Source: Streptomyces sp. XM4193
GTDB lineage: Bacteria; Actinomycetota; Actinomycetes; Streptomycetales; Streptomycetaceae
DNA: 64,000 nucleotides
Direction of reading: 5' to 3'
NCBI RefSeq assembly: GCF_023072595.1
Contig: NZ_JALLGK010000002.1
Span: 372,001 to 436,000 of the forward strand
Numbering within the stretch: the stretch's first letter is position 1; every line of letters starts with the position of its first letter. Shown here one piece after another: positions 9,054 through 16,904 of the stretch. Both the position numbers and the translations under genes were made by a program. The notes below the pieces were generated by a model. That model had not been told where the DNA came from. It made no database searches and saw only the letters and a list, made by a program, of their open reading frames with translations.

Positions 9054-10207
9054 CGGCTGTCCTCCTTCGTGGGTGCGCGGTCCGCGCCCGCGTCGGGCGG
9101 CCGTGGTGCCACCACGGCGGGCAGCAGCCCCAGCAGCGTCAACGCGGCGGGCCACAGCGGGAGTTCGGGCGCTGCCAGCGGCACCGCGGGCGGATTGAGC
9201 AGCTGCGGATCGCTCGCCGCACCCCAGAGCATCGCCGCCGCGACCGCGCCGCCCGAGGCCGCGACCAGCCAGGCGCGCGGACCCCAGCGGTCCGGCCGGT
9301 AGCGGGTGCGCACCGCGCGTCTGCCGCCGAGCCGGAGTCCGGCGAGCGCGGCGGCGAGTCCCAGGAGCAGCAGCGGCAGACCGAAGACCGCTCCCTCGGC
9401 GGCGAGCAGCCCGTAGGTGCCCGCGCACACCCCCAGCAGCCCGCCGAGGGTGAGGACGTTGGTGAACAGCCGCACCGAGCGCGGCACTCGGGCGCTGCGC
9501 CCGTACCCCCGTGCGTCCATCGCCGCGGCCAGGGCGACCGAGCGCTCCAGCGCCCCCTCCAGTACCGGCAGCGCCACCTGGAGGATCGCCCGCACTCCTC
9601 GGTCGCTGCGTCCGCGCAGCCGTCGCGCGGCCCGCAGCCGCTGCACGTCGGCGACCAGGTGCGGGGCGAACGTCATGGCCACGACCACCGCGACCCCGAC
9701 CTCGTACAGCGCTCCGGGCAGGGACTTCAGCAGTCGGGCGGGATTGGCGAGCGCGTTCGCCGCGCCCACGCAGATCAGCAGGGTGGCCAGCCGCATACCG
9801 TCCTGGAACGCGAACAGCAGCCCCTCGGCGGTGACCCGGCCGCCGAGCCGTACGCCCTGGGCCCAGTCGGGCAGCGGGACTTCGGGCAGTACGAACAGGG
9901 TGTGGGTGCCCGGGATCGGCGAGCCGAGCAGCACCGCGAAGACCAGCCGGATCGCCAGCACCAGCAGCGCCAGCTTCACGAAGGTGCCGTACGCCCGTGC
10001 CCAGGGGGCGTCGGTGCGCCGGGCGGCGACGACGTACCCGGAGACCGCGACGAGCAGGGCGAGCAGCAGCGGGTTGGTGGTGCGGGAGGCCGCGGTGGCG
10101 AGCCCGAGGGCCCACAGCCACCACGCGCCGGCGTGCAGCGCGGCGGCACGGCTGTCCTCGGGCGCGCGCAGACCGGCCGCCAGCCGCGAGGTGTGAACCG
10201 GGCTCAC
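9050..10207 (-). CDS. ECF transporter T component (CbiQ/EcfT family)
   Basis: A 385-residue transmembrane coupling protein. It has the EcfT layout: N-terminal helices (HAGAWWLWALGLATAAS, LLALLVAVSGYVV), a long cytoplasmic coupling region with the Ala-Arg-Gly type motifs (AAMDARGYGRS near residue 215), and further helices at the C-terminus. GTG at 10207 overlaps the preceding gene's TGA (GTGA), so translation is probably coupled. The C-terminal extension with four more hydrophobic segments makes it longer than most EcfT proteins (about 260 residues). Confidence 0.88.
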   Translation of the reverse strand: MSPVHTSRLAAGLRAPEDSRAAALHAGAWWLWALGLATAASRTTNPLLLALLVAVSGYVVAARRTDAPWARAYGTFVKLALLVLAIRLVFAVLLGSPIPGTHTLFVLPEVPLPDWAQGVRLGGRVTAEGLLFAFQDGMRLATLLICVGAANALANPARLLKSLPGALYEVGVAVVVAMTFAPHLVADVQRLRAARRLRGRSDRGVRAILQVALPVLEGALERSVALAAAMDARGYGRSARVPRSVRLFTNVLTLGGLLGVCAGTYGLLAAEGAVFGLPLLLLGLAAALAGLRLGGRRAVRTRYRPDRWGPRAWLVAASGGAVAAAMLWGAASDPQLLNPPAVPLAAPELPLWPAALTLLGLLPAVVAPRPPDAGADRAPTKEDSR

Positions 10208-10983
10208 GGGCGGCGGCGCCGTACCTGTCGGGCGGCCCCCGCGGCGAGGAGGATCAGGACTCCGACACCGATGTAGAGCGGCGCGGTCGGCCCGCCGTCC
10301 TCGACCGCGTCGCCTCCGTCGGCGCCCGAACCGTCGCGGTCGTCCCCGGAGTTGTCCGGTTCGTCCTTGCCGGCGCCCGAGATGCGTTCGCCGCAACCGG
10401 ACTTCGGGTAGCCCTCGATCGCGCACAGCAGCGCCGAGGAGTCGTAGCGCAGCGGCGGGGCCTCGGCCGCCAGCGCGTCCGCCGCACTGCCGCGGGGCTC
10501 CAGCAGGGCGCAGGCGGTGTGTGGCTCGGGGGGCTTCTCGCCGGAGGGCGCGTCGGCCACGGTCCCGGGGTCGACGACCAGTGCGACGCGCTTCTTCCCG
10601 GCCGCGGGGCCGGTGTCCGCGCAGATCTCCCGGAAGTCCGCGCTCGGCCGCGGTGTCGCACCGTCGCCCCGGCCGTCGCCCGTTCCTCCGGTCTCGCTGT
10701 CGCCGTCACCGGCGCCGTCACCGGCACCGTCACCGGCGTCGCGGCTCGCGGTGAAGCGGAAGCCGACCACCTCGCCGTCGTCGGGCCGCAGCCCGGCGGG
10801 CCCCTGCTGGGCGTACCGCCACTCGCCCTGTTCGCTCGCGGTCCAGAACGACCAGTAGCGGTAACCGCCGTCCGCCGCTTCCGCCGGCACGGCGCCGGTC
10901 ACCGGCGCCACCAGCGAGAGGACGGCGGCGACGGCCACCAGCGACCCGGCCCGCACCGACGCACGGACGCACTCGATGCGCAT
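10204..10983 (-). CDS. SCO2322-family secreted, membrane-tethered protein (DUF4430-like beta domain?)
   Basis: A 259-residue exported protein: signal peptide at residues 1-38, an extracellular region, then a C-terminal transmembrane helix (LYIGVGVLILLAAGAA) and a basic tail, so it is displayed on the outer face of the membrane. The core YRYWSFWTASEQGEWRYAQ followed by LRPDDGEVVGFRF resembles, by eye, the YWSFYVNG...LKDGD pattern of DUF4430, the C-terminal beta domain of intrinsic factor and transcobalamin. It matches the conserved Streptomyces SCO2322 family as I remember it. A Gly-Asp-rich linker separates two parts. The start overlaps the toroid gene's stop (TGATG). Role in cobalamin capture is inferred. 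Confidence 0.72.
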   Translation of the reverse strand: MRIECVRASVRAGSLVAVAAVLSLVAPVTGAVPAEAADGGYRYWSFWTASEQGEWRYAQQGPAGLRPDDGEVVGFRFTASRDAGDGAGDGAGDGDSETGGTGDGRGDGATPRPSADFREICADTGPAAGKKRVALVVDPGTVADAPSGEKPPEPHTACALLEPRGSAADALAAEAPPLRYDSSALLCAIEGYPKSGCGERISGAGKDEPDNSGDDRDGSGADGGDAVEDGGPTAPLYIGVGVLILLAAGAARQVRRRRP

Positions 10984-12272
10984 CAGCTGTTCTTGCCGCC
11001 CTTGCGCATGCTCATCAGCAGTCCCAGGCCGATACCGGCGACCAGCGCCACTCCCACGATCCACAGCACGAGATTCGATCCTCCGTCGTCTTCCTCGGCC
11101 TCGTCCGCGCCGGCGTCCTCGGGCTCGGACTTCTCCGGCTCGGGGCCGGTGGCGTTCAGCCGCTTCACCAGGTCGGTGTCGGCGAAGTCGGTCGCGTCGC
11201 CGCCCGAGGCGTGCACCGCCAGCACGAGCTGGGCGAGCGCGGCCGGGTTGCCTGCGACACCGTCCCAGCCCTTGATGTTCTTCTCCAGCCAGCCCAGCGG
11301 CCGTGCCGCCGCGCCCGGTTCGCCGATGCCGGCGAGCGCCAGGGCGGCGAGCGCGGTGCTGCCGTGGTCGGGCTGGTCCTGCGCGCCGGGTGTGACCGAG
11401 GGCAGAAAGCCCTTGTTCTCCTTCAGCGCGCCGCTCAGATACGCGGCGGCGGCCTTGGCGCTGTCCTTCTGCGCGTAGGTGTCGTCCTCGCCGCAGGAGG
11501 GCGCGGCGACCTCGGTGGCGTCGCCGTCCTCGGCCGCCGCGGGCCGGTCCGCGGCGACGGAGGCGAAACCGGAGCCGTGTGCAGCCAGCGCGGCGGCGAC
11601 GGTCGCGGCGTCGTTGGCCGCCAGCTCGCCCTTCTCCGGCATGTACGCGAAGGCACCGCGCTCGCCCGCATCCGCGTCGCAGCCCAACTGGAGTGCGCGC
11701 AGGGCGTCGTAGGGCGTGCGGTCACCGGTCCTGGAGACGACCTCGCCGGGCTTCTCGCCCGCGGCGGCCAGCGCGCCGACCACCAGCGCGGTGGAGTTGG
11801 CGTCCGAGTCGCCGCCCGGGTTGTAGCCCCAGCCGCCGTCCTTGTTCTGCACGGACTTCAGCCAGGTCACCGAGGCGGCGACGGTCTTGCCGTGACCGCC
11901 GAGCCGGGCCAGCGCCTGTACGGCCGCGCCGGTCGCGTTGGTGTCGGCCGCGTCCTCGCCCGAGCCGCTGCCGCAGGGCTCGCCGGGGTCGGGGCGGTAG
12001 GCGGTGAACGACCCGCCGTCGCACTGCTGTTGGGCCAGCCAGTTCACCGCCTTCTTCGCCGGTACGACGCCGACCGCGTCCTGCGCGAGGAGCGCGAGGG
12101 ACTGTCGGTAGACCCCGTCGTACTGCGGGTCGGCGCTCCCGTACAGGCCGGAGGGGAGCTTCGGCTTCGGCGAGGGCGACTCGTCGGCCAGAGCGGCGGG
12201 CGCCCCGAGGACACCGGCCGAGCCCAGCAGGGCCGCGCCGGCGAGGACCGCCGCGCTGCGACGCAGGAACAT
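10983..12272 (-). CDS. Secreted, membrane-anchored alpha/alpha-toroid (prenyltransferase-repeat) protein
   Basis: A 429-residue exported protein, first gene after the cobalamin riboswitch. The signal peptide spans residues 1-30. Then come repeated alpha-hairpins of the prenyltransferase/squalene-oxidase type (repeats with NWLAQQQCDGGSF, TWLKSVQNKDGGWGYN, GWLEKN) with Gly-rich QxxDGGW turns. A C-terminal helix (NLVLWIVGVALVAGIGLGLLM) and basic tail anchor it. No DxDD or other cyclase acid motif is present, so a cyclase role is unlikely. The same fold forms the alpha domain of intrinsic factor/transcobalamin, which fits a cobalamin-binding role beside an ECF transporter. Start ATG 12272 has AAAGG upstream. 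Paired cysteines occur in the extracellular part. Confidence 0.8.
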   Translation of the reverse strand: MFLRRSAAVLAGAALLGSAGVLGAPAALADESPSPKPKLPSGLYGSADPQYDGVYRQSLALLAQDAVGVVPAKKAVNWLAQQQCDGGSFTAYRPDPGEPCGSGSGEDAADTNATGAAVQALARLGGHGKTVAASVTWLKSVQNKDGGWGYNPGGDSDANSTALVVGALAAAGEKPGEVVSRTGDRTPYDALRALQLGCDADAGERGAFAYMPEKGELAANDAATVAAALAAHGSGFASVAADRPAAAEDGDATEVAAPSCGEDDTYAQKDSAKAAAAYLSGALKENKGFLPSVTPGAQDQPDHGSTALAALALAGIGEPGAAARPLGWLEKNIKGWDGVAGNPAALAQLVLAVHASGGDATDFADTDLVKRLNATGPEPEKSEPEDAGADEAEEDDGGSNLVLWIVGVALVAGIGLGLLMSMRKGGKNS

Positions 12273-12366
12273 TCTCGATGCCTTTCGGTGAGCGGCCGCG
12301 GTCACCGCGCACCGGGAGAGGCCACACCGCGTGTGGGGCTCTGCCGGGCTCAGCATCCGCGTTCCG

Positions 12367-12386
12367 CGACGGTGCCGGCACCGTCG
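12367..12386 (-). promoter_or_regulatory. Perfect 20-bp palindrome in the riboswitch-to-gene leader
   Basis: A self-complementary 20-mer centred on TGCCGGCA lies between the riboswitch aptamer and the toroid start codon, about 95 bases upstream of the ATG. In RNA it would form a tight GC hairpin, so it may be part of the riboswitch expression platform (terminator or ribosome-site sequestering arm). A protein operator is the alternative. Confidence 0.4.
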
Positions 12387-12429
12387 TGCCGGGAGCCGCG
12401 GGCACCCCGACCGCCGTCGACGCGCCCGC

Positions 12430-12575
12430 CTGGCGTCCACGTGCGGGTGCTCCGGCTCGCGGGCGCGTACGCCGCCGGGTCCGGGCGTCGGGCGCCCGGG
12501 GCGTACGGTCCGCTGACGGTTGCGGGTCAGCGCCGGATTCCCACCGGCTTCCCCCGTGCGTGGACGTGCGTTGTG
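12430..12575 (-). ncRNA. Cobalamin riboswitch
   Basis: On the minus strand the leader contains the aptamer core GGGAA, CCGGTG, GAATCCGG, then CTGACCCGCAACCGTC (12555 down to 12511), which matches the classic cobalamin element. The B12-box equivalent AGCCGGAGCACCCGC lies at about 12457-12443. A closing helix pairs 12559-12566 with 12434-12441 (CGTCCACG/CGTGGACG). It precedes the toroid-SCO2322-ECF operon by about 160 bases, so that operon should be repressed when cobalamin is plentiful. Confidence 0.88.
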
Positions 12576-12719
12576 CACCGGCCACTGTAGCGCCGGCCCG
12601 AACGCCACCCGCCGGACGCCCGCCCATCGCCCGCACACCGGACGCCCGCTCCGCACCGCACGTCCCGCGCCGCCCGTCCGGTGGCAGTGCGCGGCGGGCT
12701 CCGCAGCCGGTGCGGGCGG

Positions 12720-13349
12720 TCAGCCCCGGTCGTCGGGGATCGGGGTGGCGGCGGGAAGCTCGACCAGCCGGCAGACCGTCTCGATGTCGGCCTTCACCTC
12801 GCCGATCGACGCCCGCCCGGAGAGCCAGGTGATCAGCGTCGAGTGCCAGGTGTGCTCCACGACCCGGGCCGCGGCCATCTGCTGCGCGTTCGGCGGCCCC
12901 TCCAGACGCATCGCGTCCAGGATGATCCGCCTGGTCAGCTGGGAGACGACGTCGACCTCCTGGCTGACCGAGCGGTCGGCGAACAGGCAGGCCCGCACCA
13001 TCGCGTCCGCCAGCTGAGGGTCGCGCTGGAGCCCGCGGAAGGCACGCATCAGAGTGTTCGCCACCCGGGCGGCGGGCTCGGCGTCGGTGGGCGGTCTGCG
13101 GTGGAGTCCGTCGTGCAGCTGCCTGAGCTGGTCCTGCATGGTGGCGACCAGCAGATGGACCTTGGAGGGGAAGTACCGGTAGAGGGTGCCGAGCGCCACC
13201 TGGGAGGAGTCGGCCACCTCGCGCATCTGCACGGCGTCGAACCCGCCGCGCCTGGCCAGCCGGACGCCGGCCTTGAGGATGCGCCGTCGGCGCTCCTCCT
13301 GGCGCTCGGTCAGGGGAGTGGCAGCGGACGGGTTCGACGGTGTGGTCAT
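12720..13349 (-). CDS. TetR-family regulator, KstR-like
   Basis: A 209-residue repressor. The N-terminal helix-turn-helix is RRILKAGVRLARRGGFDAVQMREVADSSQVALGTLYRYF (split here only by reading; residues about 20-58), ending in the YRYFPSKVHLLVA segment shared with KstR, the sterol-catabolism repressor of mycobacteria and relatives. KstR binds TNNAACNNGTTNNA and is released by sterol CoA esters; an exact match to that site sits at 13540-13553 in the divergent promoter. It should therefore regulate itself and perhaps the glycosyltransferase operon. Start ATG 13349 is chosen because the domain begins just after it. The ligand in this organism is unknown. Confidence 0.8.
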   Translation of the reverse strand: MTTPSNPSAATPLTERQEERRRRILKAGVRLARRGGFDAVQMREVADSSQVALGTLYRYFPSKVHLLVATMQDQLRQLHDGLHRRPPTDAEPAARVANTLMRAFRGLQRDPQLADAMVRACLFADRSVSQEVDVVSQLTRRIILDAMRLEGPPNAQQMAAARVVEHTWHSTLITWLSGRASIGEVKADIETVCRLVELPAATPIPDDRG

Positions 13350-13539
13350 GAGGGGGGAACAGCTCCGGATCTGACGAGGTGAGCGAGCACGAGACCCACT
13401 CCGGGCGGGCCGGCGAAGCGGCCCGTGGTGGTGGGAATCACCGGTTCCGCCCCGGCGGGCGAGGTGACCGGCCGGTAGATTCGTGCGGTGAGCACCGAAG
13501 ACGCGCACTCAGTGAGGACGCCTCACCGGAACGCACTTC

Positions 13540-13553
13540 TGTAACTTGTTCTA
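13540..13553. promoter_or_regulatory. KstR-type operator
   Basis: TGTAACTTGTTCTA matches the KstR consensus TNNAACNNGTTNNA at every fixed position. It lies between the KstR-like regulator (start 13349, minus) and the glycosyltransferase gene (start 13642, plus), in an AT-richer stretch that probably holds one or both promoters. Confidence 0.65.
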
Positions 13554-13641
13554 GCTTATCGCGAGCGACTACGCTCACACAGAAGCTTCCGGCGAGTAAC
13601 CAGTCGTGGAATCCCGGCTGGCCAGTGAGAAAGGGCCGCGT

Positions 13642-14964
13642 GTGAACGCTGAGGCCGTACGGGACCCGTCTCCGCGACAGGCAGCCGCAGACCTCGCCGA
13701 CGGTCCGGTGGGCGACGGCGGCCTGCGCATCGCCCTCCTCACCTACAAGGGCAATCCGTACTGCGGCGGGCAGGGCGTCTATGTCCGCCACCTCTCGCGG
13801 GAGTTGGCCCGGCTCGGCCACCGCGTCGAGGTGATCGGCGCCCAGCCCTACCCGGTGCTCGACGAGGGCGTCCCCCTCACCGAGCTGCCCTCGCTGGACC
13901 TCTACCGTCAGCCCGACCCGTTCCGCACGCCCCGGCCCGGCGAGTACCGCGACTGGGTCGATGCCGTGGAGGTCGCCACCATGTGGACCGGCGGCTTCCC
14001 CGAGCCGCTGACCTTCTCGCTGCGCGCCCGCCGTCATCTGGCGGCCAGACGCGGGGAGTTCGACGTCATCCACGACAACCAGACGCTCGGGTACGGGCTG
14101 TTGGGCGATCTCGGCGCGCCGCTGGTGACCACCATCCACCACCCCATCACCGTGGACCGGCAGTTGGACCTCGACGCCGCGCAGGGCCCGGTCCGCCGCG
14201 CCTCGGTCCGCCGCTGGTACGGCTTCACCCGCATGCAGCGCCGGGTCGCCCGGCGGCTGCCCTCGGTGCTGACCGTCTCGGGGACCTCGCGCCGCGAGAT
14301 CGTCGAACACCTCGGTGTGCGGCCCGAACGCGTCGACGTGGTGCACATCGGCGCGGACAGCAGGCTGTTCTCGCCCGACCCGGCCGTACCGACCGTGCCG
14401 GGCCGCATCGTCACCACCTCCAGTGCCGACGTGCCCCTCAAGGGGCTTGTCCACCTCGTCGAGGCGCTGGCCAAGACCCGCGCCGAGCACCCCGACGCCC
14501 ATCTGGTCGTGGTCGGCAAGCGCGCCGAGGACGGACCGGTCGCCGCCGCCATCGAGCGGTACGGGCTGGGCGGGGCCGTCGAGTTCGTCAAGGGCATCTC
14601 CGACCGGGAGCTCGCCGACCTGCTGCGCAGCGCCCAGGTCGCCTGCGTTCCCTCGCTGTACGAGGGCTTTTCGCTGCCGGCCGCCGAGGCGATGGCCACC
14701 GGCACGCCGTTGGTCGCCACCACCGGCGGCGCCATCCCCGAGGTGGCCGGACCCGACGGGGAGACCTGCCTCGCGGTGCCGCCCGGCGAGGCCGGAGCGC
14801 TGGCCGCGGCGCTCGGTCGACTGCTCGGCGACCAGGAGCTGCGGGCCCGCCTCGGCACCGCCGGACGGGAACGTGTTCTCGCTCGCTTCACCTGGGAGCA
14901 GGCGGCCCTGCGCACCGCCGACCGCTACCGGGAGGCCGTCGCGCGCGGCGCCGCCGCCCGCTGA
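13642..14964 (+). CDS. Glycosyltransferase family 4 (GT-B)
   Basis: A 440-residue retaining glycosyltransferase. The N-terminal Rossmann half begins LRIALLTYKGNPYCGGQGVYVRHLSREL, with the Gly-rich acceptor loop of GT4 enzymes. The C-terminal half has the donor-binding motif PSLYEGFSLPAAEAMATG (the EX7E motif) near residues 335-352 and GAIPEV after it. It should transfer a sugar from a nucleotide donor to an envelope or small-molecule acceptor. GTG 13642 is preferred because GAAAGGG lies just upstream; GTG 13606 is possible. First gene of a three-gene operon with a methyltransferase and a toroid protein; the divergent KstR-type operator may control it. Confidence 0.87.
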   Translation: MNAEAVRDPSPRQAAADLADGPVGDGGLRIALLTYKGNPYCGGQGVYVRHLSRELARLGHRVEVIGAQPYPVLDEGVPLTELPSLDLYRQPDPFRTPRPGEYRDWVDAVEVATMWTGGFPEPLTFSLRARRHLAARRGEFDVIHDNQTLGYGLLGDLGAPLVTTIHHPITVDRQLDLDAAQGPVRRASVRRWYGFTRMQRRVARRLPSVLTVSGTSRREIVEHLGVRPERVDVVHIGADSRLFSPDPAVPTVPGRIVTTSSADVPLKGLVHLVEALAKTRAEHPDAHLVVVGKRAEDGPVAAAIERYGLGGAVEFVKGISDRELADLLRSAQVACVPSLYEGFSLPAAEAMATGTPLVATTGGAIPEVAGPDGETCLAVPPGEAGALAAALGRLLGDQELRARLGTAGRERVLARFTWEQAALRTADRYREAVARGAAAR

Positions 14965-15078
14965 CCCGCCGTCGGAGCCGCGGCGCGGACCCGCCCGCGA
15001 CCGCGCGACGATCCACCCCAACCGATCCATCGCCCCCGTACATCCATCCCGCACCCCCGGACGAAAGCAGAGTGCACC

Positions 15079-15819
15079 GTGCTGACCGTCGACTTCTCCC
15101 GGTTCCCCCTCGCGCCAGGTGACCGAGTGCTCGATCTGGGCTGCGGCGCGGGCCGCCACGCCTTCGAGTGCTACCGGCGCGGCGCCCAGGTCGTCGCCCT
15201 GGACCAGAACAGCGAGGAGATCCGCGAGGTCGCCAAGTGGTTCGCGGCGATGGAGGAGGCCGGCGAGGCACCCGCGGGCGCCACCGCCACCGCCATGGAG
15301 GGCGACGCACTCGCCCTGCCCTTCCCCGACGACAGCTTCGACGTCGTGATCATCTCCGAGGTCATGGAGCACATCCACGACGACAAGGGCGTACTGGCCG
15401 AGATGGTCCGGGTGCTGCGCCCCGGCGGCCGGATCGCCGTCACGGTCCCGCGCTACGGCCCCGAGAAGATCTGCTGGACGCTGTCCGACGCCTACCACGA
15501 GGTCGAGGGCGGCCACATCCGCATCTACAAGGGCGAGCAGCTGGTCGAGCGGATGAAGGGCGCCGGGCTGCGCCCGTACGGCAGCCACCACGCGCACGCG
15601 CTGCACTCGCCCTACTGGTGGCTCAAGTGCGCCTTCGGCGTCGACCGCGACGGCGACGACGCGGCGCTGCCGGTGCGCGCGTACCACCGTCTGCTGGTCT
15701 GGGACATCATGAAGAAGCCGCTGCTCACCCGAGTCGCCGAGCAGGCGCTCAACCCGGTGATGGGCAAGAGCTTCGTGGTCTACGCGACCAAGCCGCACCG
15801 GTCGAAGGTCTCCGCGTGA
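15079..15819 (+). CDS. Class I SAM-dependent methyltransferase
   Basis: A 246-residue methyltransferase. Motif I is VLDLGCGAGRHAFECYRRG (residues about 18-36), the acidic ribose-binding residue is in VVALDQN, and motif IV is DVVIISEVMEHI. PGGRIAVTVP is the post-IV strand. The C-terminal extension of about 80 residues (YHEVEGGHIRIYKGEQL onward) is of the ubiE/methyltransf_11 type seen in small-molecule and glycolipid methylases. It follows the glycosyltransferase by 114 bases and overlaps the next gene by GTGA, so all three are probably co-transcribed. Acceptor unknown. Confidence 0.85.
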   Translation: MLTVDFSRFPLAPGDRVLDLGCGAGRHAFECYRRGAQVVALDQNSEEIREVAKWFAAMEEAGEAPAGATATAMEGDALALPFPDDSFDVVIISEVMEHIHDDKGVLAEMVRVLRPGGRIAVTVPRYGPEKICWTLSDAYHEVEGGHIRIYKGEQLVERMKGAGLRPYGSHHAHALHSPYWWLKCAFGVDRDGDDAALPVRAYHRLLVWDIMKKPLLTRVAEQALNPVMGKSFVVYATKPHRSKVSA

Positions 15820-16904
15820 CGAGCCCCGAGCGCACCGAACGGCTCGTGCTGCCCGGGGTGCTGACCGCCGAGCAGGCCGGCCGCACCGTGGCCGGCATCC
15901 TGGCGATCCAGCGCGAGGACGGCGCGATCCCGTGGTTCCGCGGCCACCACCTGGACCCGTGGGACCACATCGAGGCCGCCATGGCGCTGGACACCGCGGG
16001 CGAGCACACCGCCGCCCGCGCCGCGTACAACTGGCTCGCCGAGCACCAACTCCCCGACGGAGCCTGGTACGCCGCCTACCACGACGGCGACGCCGACCAA
16101 CCGACCGACCGCGGCCGGGAGAGCAACTTCTGCGCGTACGTGGCCGTCGGCGCCTGGCACCACTACCTGTCCACCGGCGACGACGCCTACCTCGACCGCA
16201 TGTGGCCCGTGGTGCGCCGAGCGGTGGACTTCGTGCTCGAACTCCAGCAGCCCGGCGGCGAGATCGGCTGGAAGCGGGAGAGCGACGGCACCCCCGTGAC
16301 CGACGCGCTGCTCACCGGCAGCTCCTCGATCTACCAGGCGCTGCGCTGCGCGCTGGCCCTGGCCGAACACCGCGAAGAGCCCCAGCCCGACTGGGAGTTG
16401 GCGGTCGGCCGGCTGGGCCACGCCATCGCCGCCCACCCCGAGCGTTTCCTGGACAAGTCCCGCTACTCGATGGACTGGTACTACCCGGTGCTCGGCGGGG
16501 CGCTCACCGGCTCCGCCGCCGAACGGCGCATCGAGGCCGACTGGGAGAGTTTCGTGGTCCCGGGCCTGGGGGTGCGCTGCGTCGTCCCCAACCCCTGGGT
16601 GACGGGCGGGGAGAGCGCCGAACTCGCCCTGGCCCTCTGGGTGATGGGCGAATCCGACCGGGCGCTGGACGTGTTGCGCTGGATCCAGCACCTGCGCGCC
16701 GACAACGGCCTCTACTGGACCGGCTACGTCTTCGACGACGGAGCGGTGTGGCCCCGCGAGCAGACCGCCTGGACCGCGGCGTCCTTGCTGCTGGCGGTCG
16801 CCGCGCTCGGCGGCGACGAGGCCACCGTGCAGGTCTTCGGCGCCGAGCGCCTGCCGCGCGGCCTCGCCCCGCCGGACTGCTGCCGCCCGCCCGCCGCGAG
16901 CTGA
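15816..16904 (+). CDS. Alpha/alpha-toroid protein, usually labelled prenyltransferase
   Basis: A 362-residue soluble protein, third gene of the operon. It is built of alpha-hairpins forming an (alpha/alpha)6-type barrel. Segments such as RESNFCAYVAVGAWHHYLS, DAYLDRMWPVVRRAVDFV and TGSSSIYQALRCALAL resemble six-hairpin glycosidases (GH15/GH78-like) as much as terpene or prenyl enzymes. There is no DxDD motif and no signal peptide. Conserved acidic residues in WKRESDGTP and QTAWTAAS could be catalytic. With a GT4 and a methylase upstream it may trim, modify or bind a glycan; that is inference. GTG start overlaps the methyltransferase stop. Confidence 0.72.
   Translation: MTSPERTERLVLPGVLTAEQAGRTVAGILAIQREDGAIPWFRGHHLDPWDHIEAAMALDTAGEHTAARAAYNWLAEHQLPDGAWYAAYHDGDADQPTDRGRESNFCAYVAVGAWHHYLSTGDDAYLDRMWPVVRRAVDFVLELQQPGGEIGWKRESDGTPVTDALLTGSSSIYQALRCALALAEHREEPQPDWELAVGRLGHAIAAHPERFLDKSRYSMDWYYPVLGGALTGSAAERRIEADWESFVVPGLGVRCVVPNPWVTGGESAELALALWVMGESDRALDVLRWIQHLRADNGLYWTGYVFDDGAVWPREQTAWTAASLLLAVAALGGDEATVQVFGAERLPRGLAPPDCCRPPAAS

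Noticed and set aside
7443..10124. A single 893-residue ATPase
   Set aside because: The part upstream of 9053 lies over the EcfT gene in another frame; the ATGA overlap at 9050-9053 marks the real start.
10983..12272. Squalene or terpene cyclase
   Set aside because: Repeats are of the right type, but no DxDD acid motif is present, it is secreted and anchored, and it sits in a B12-regulated transport operon.
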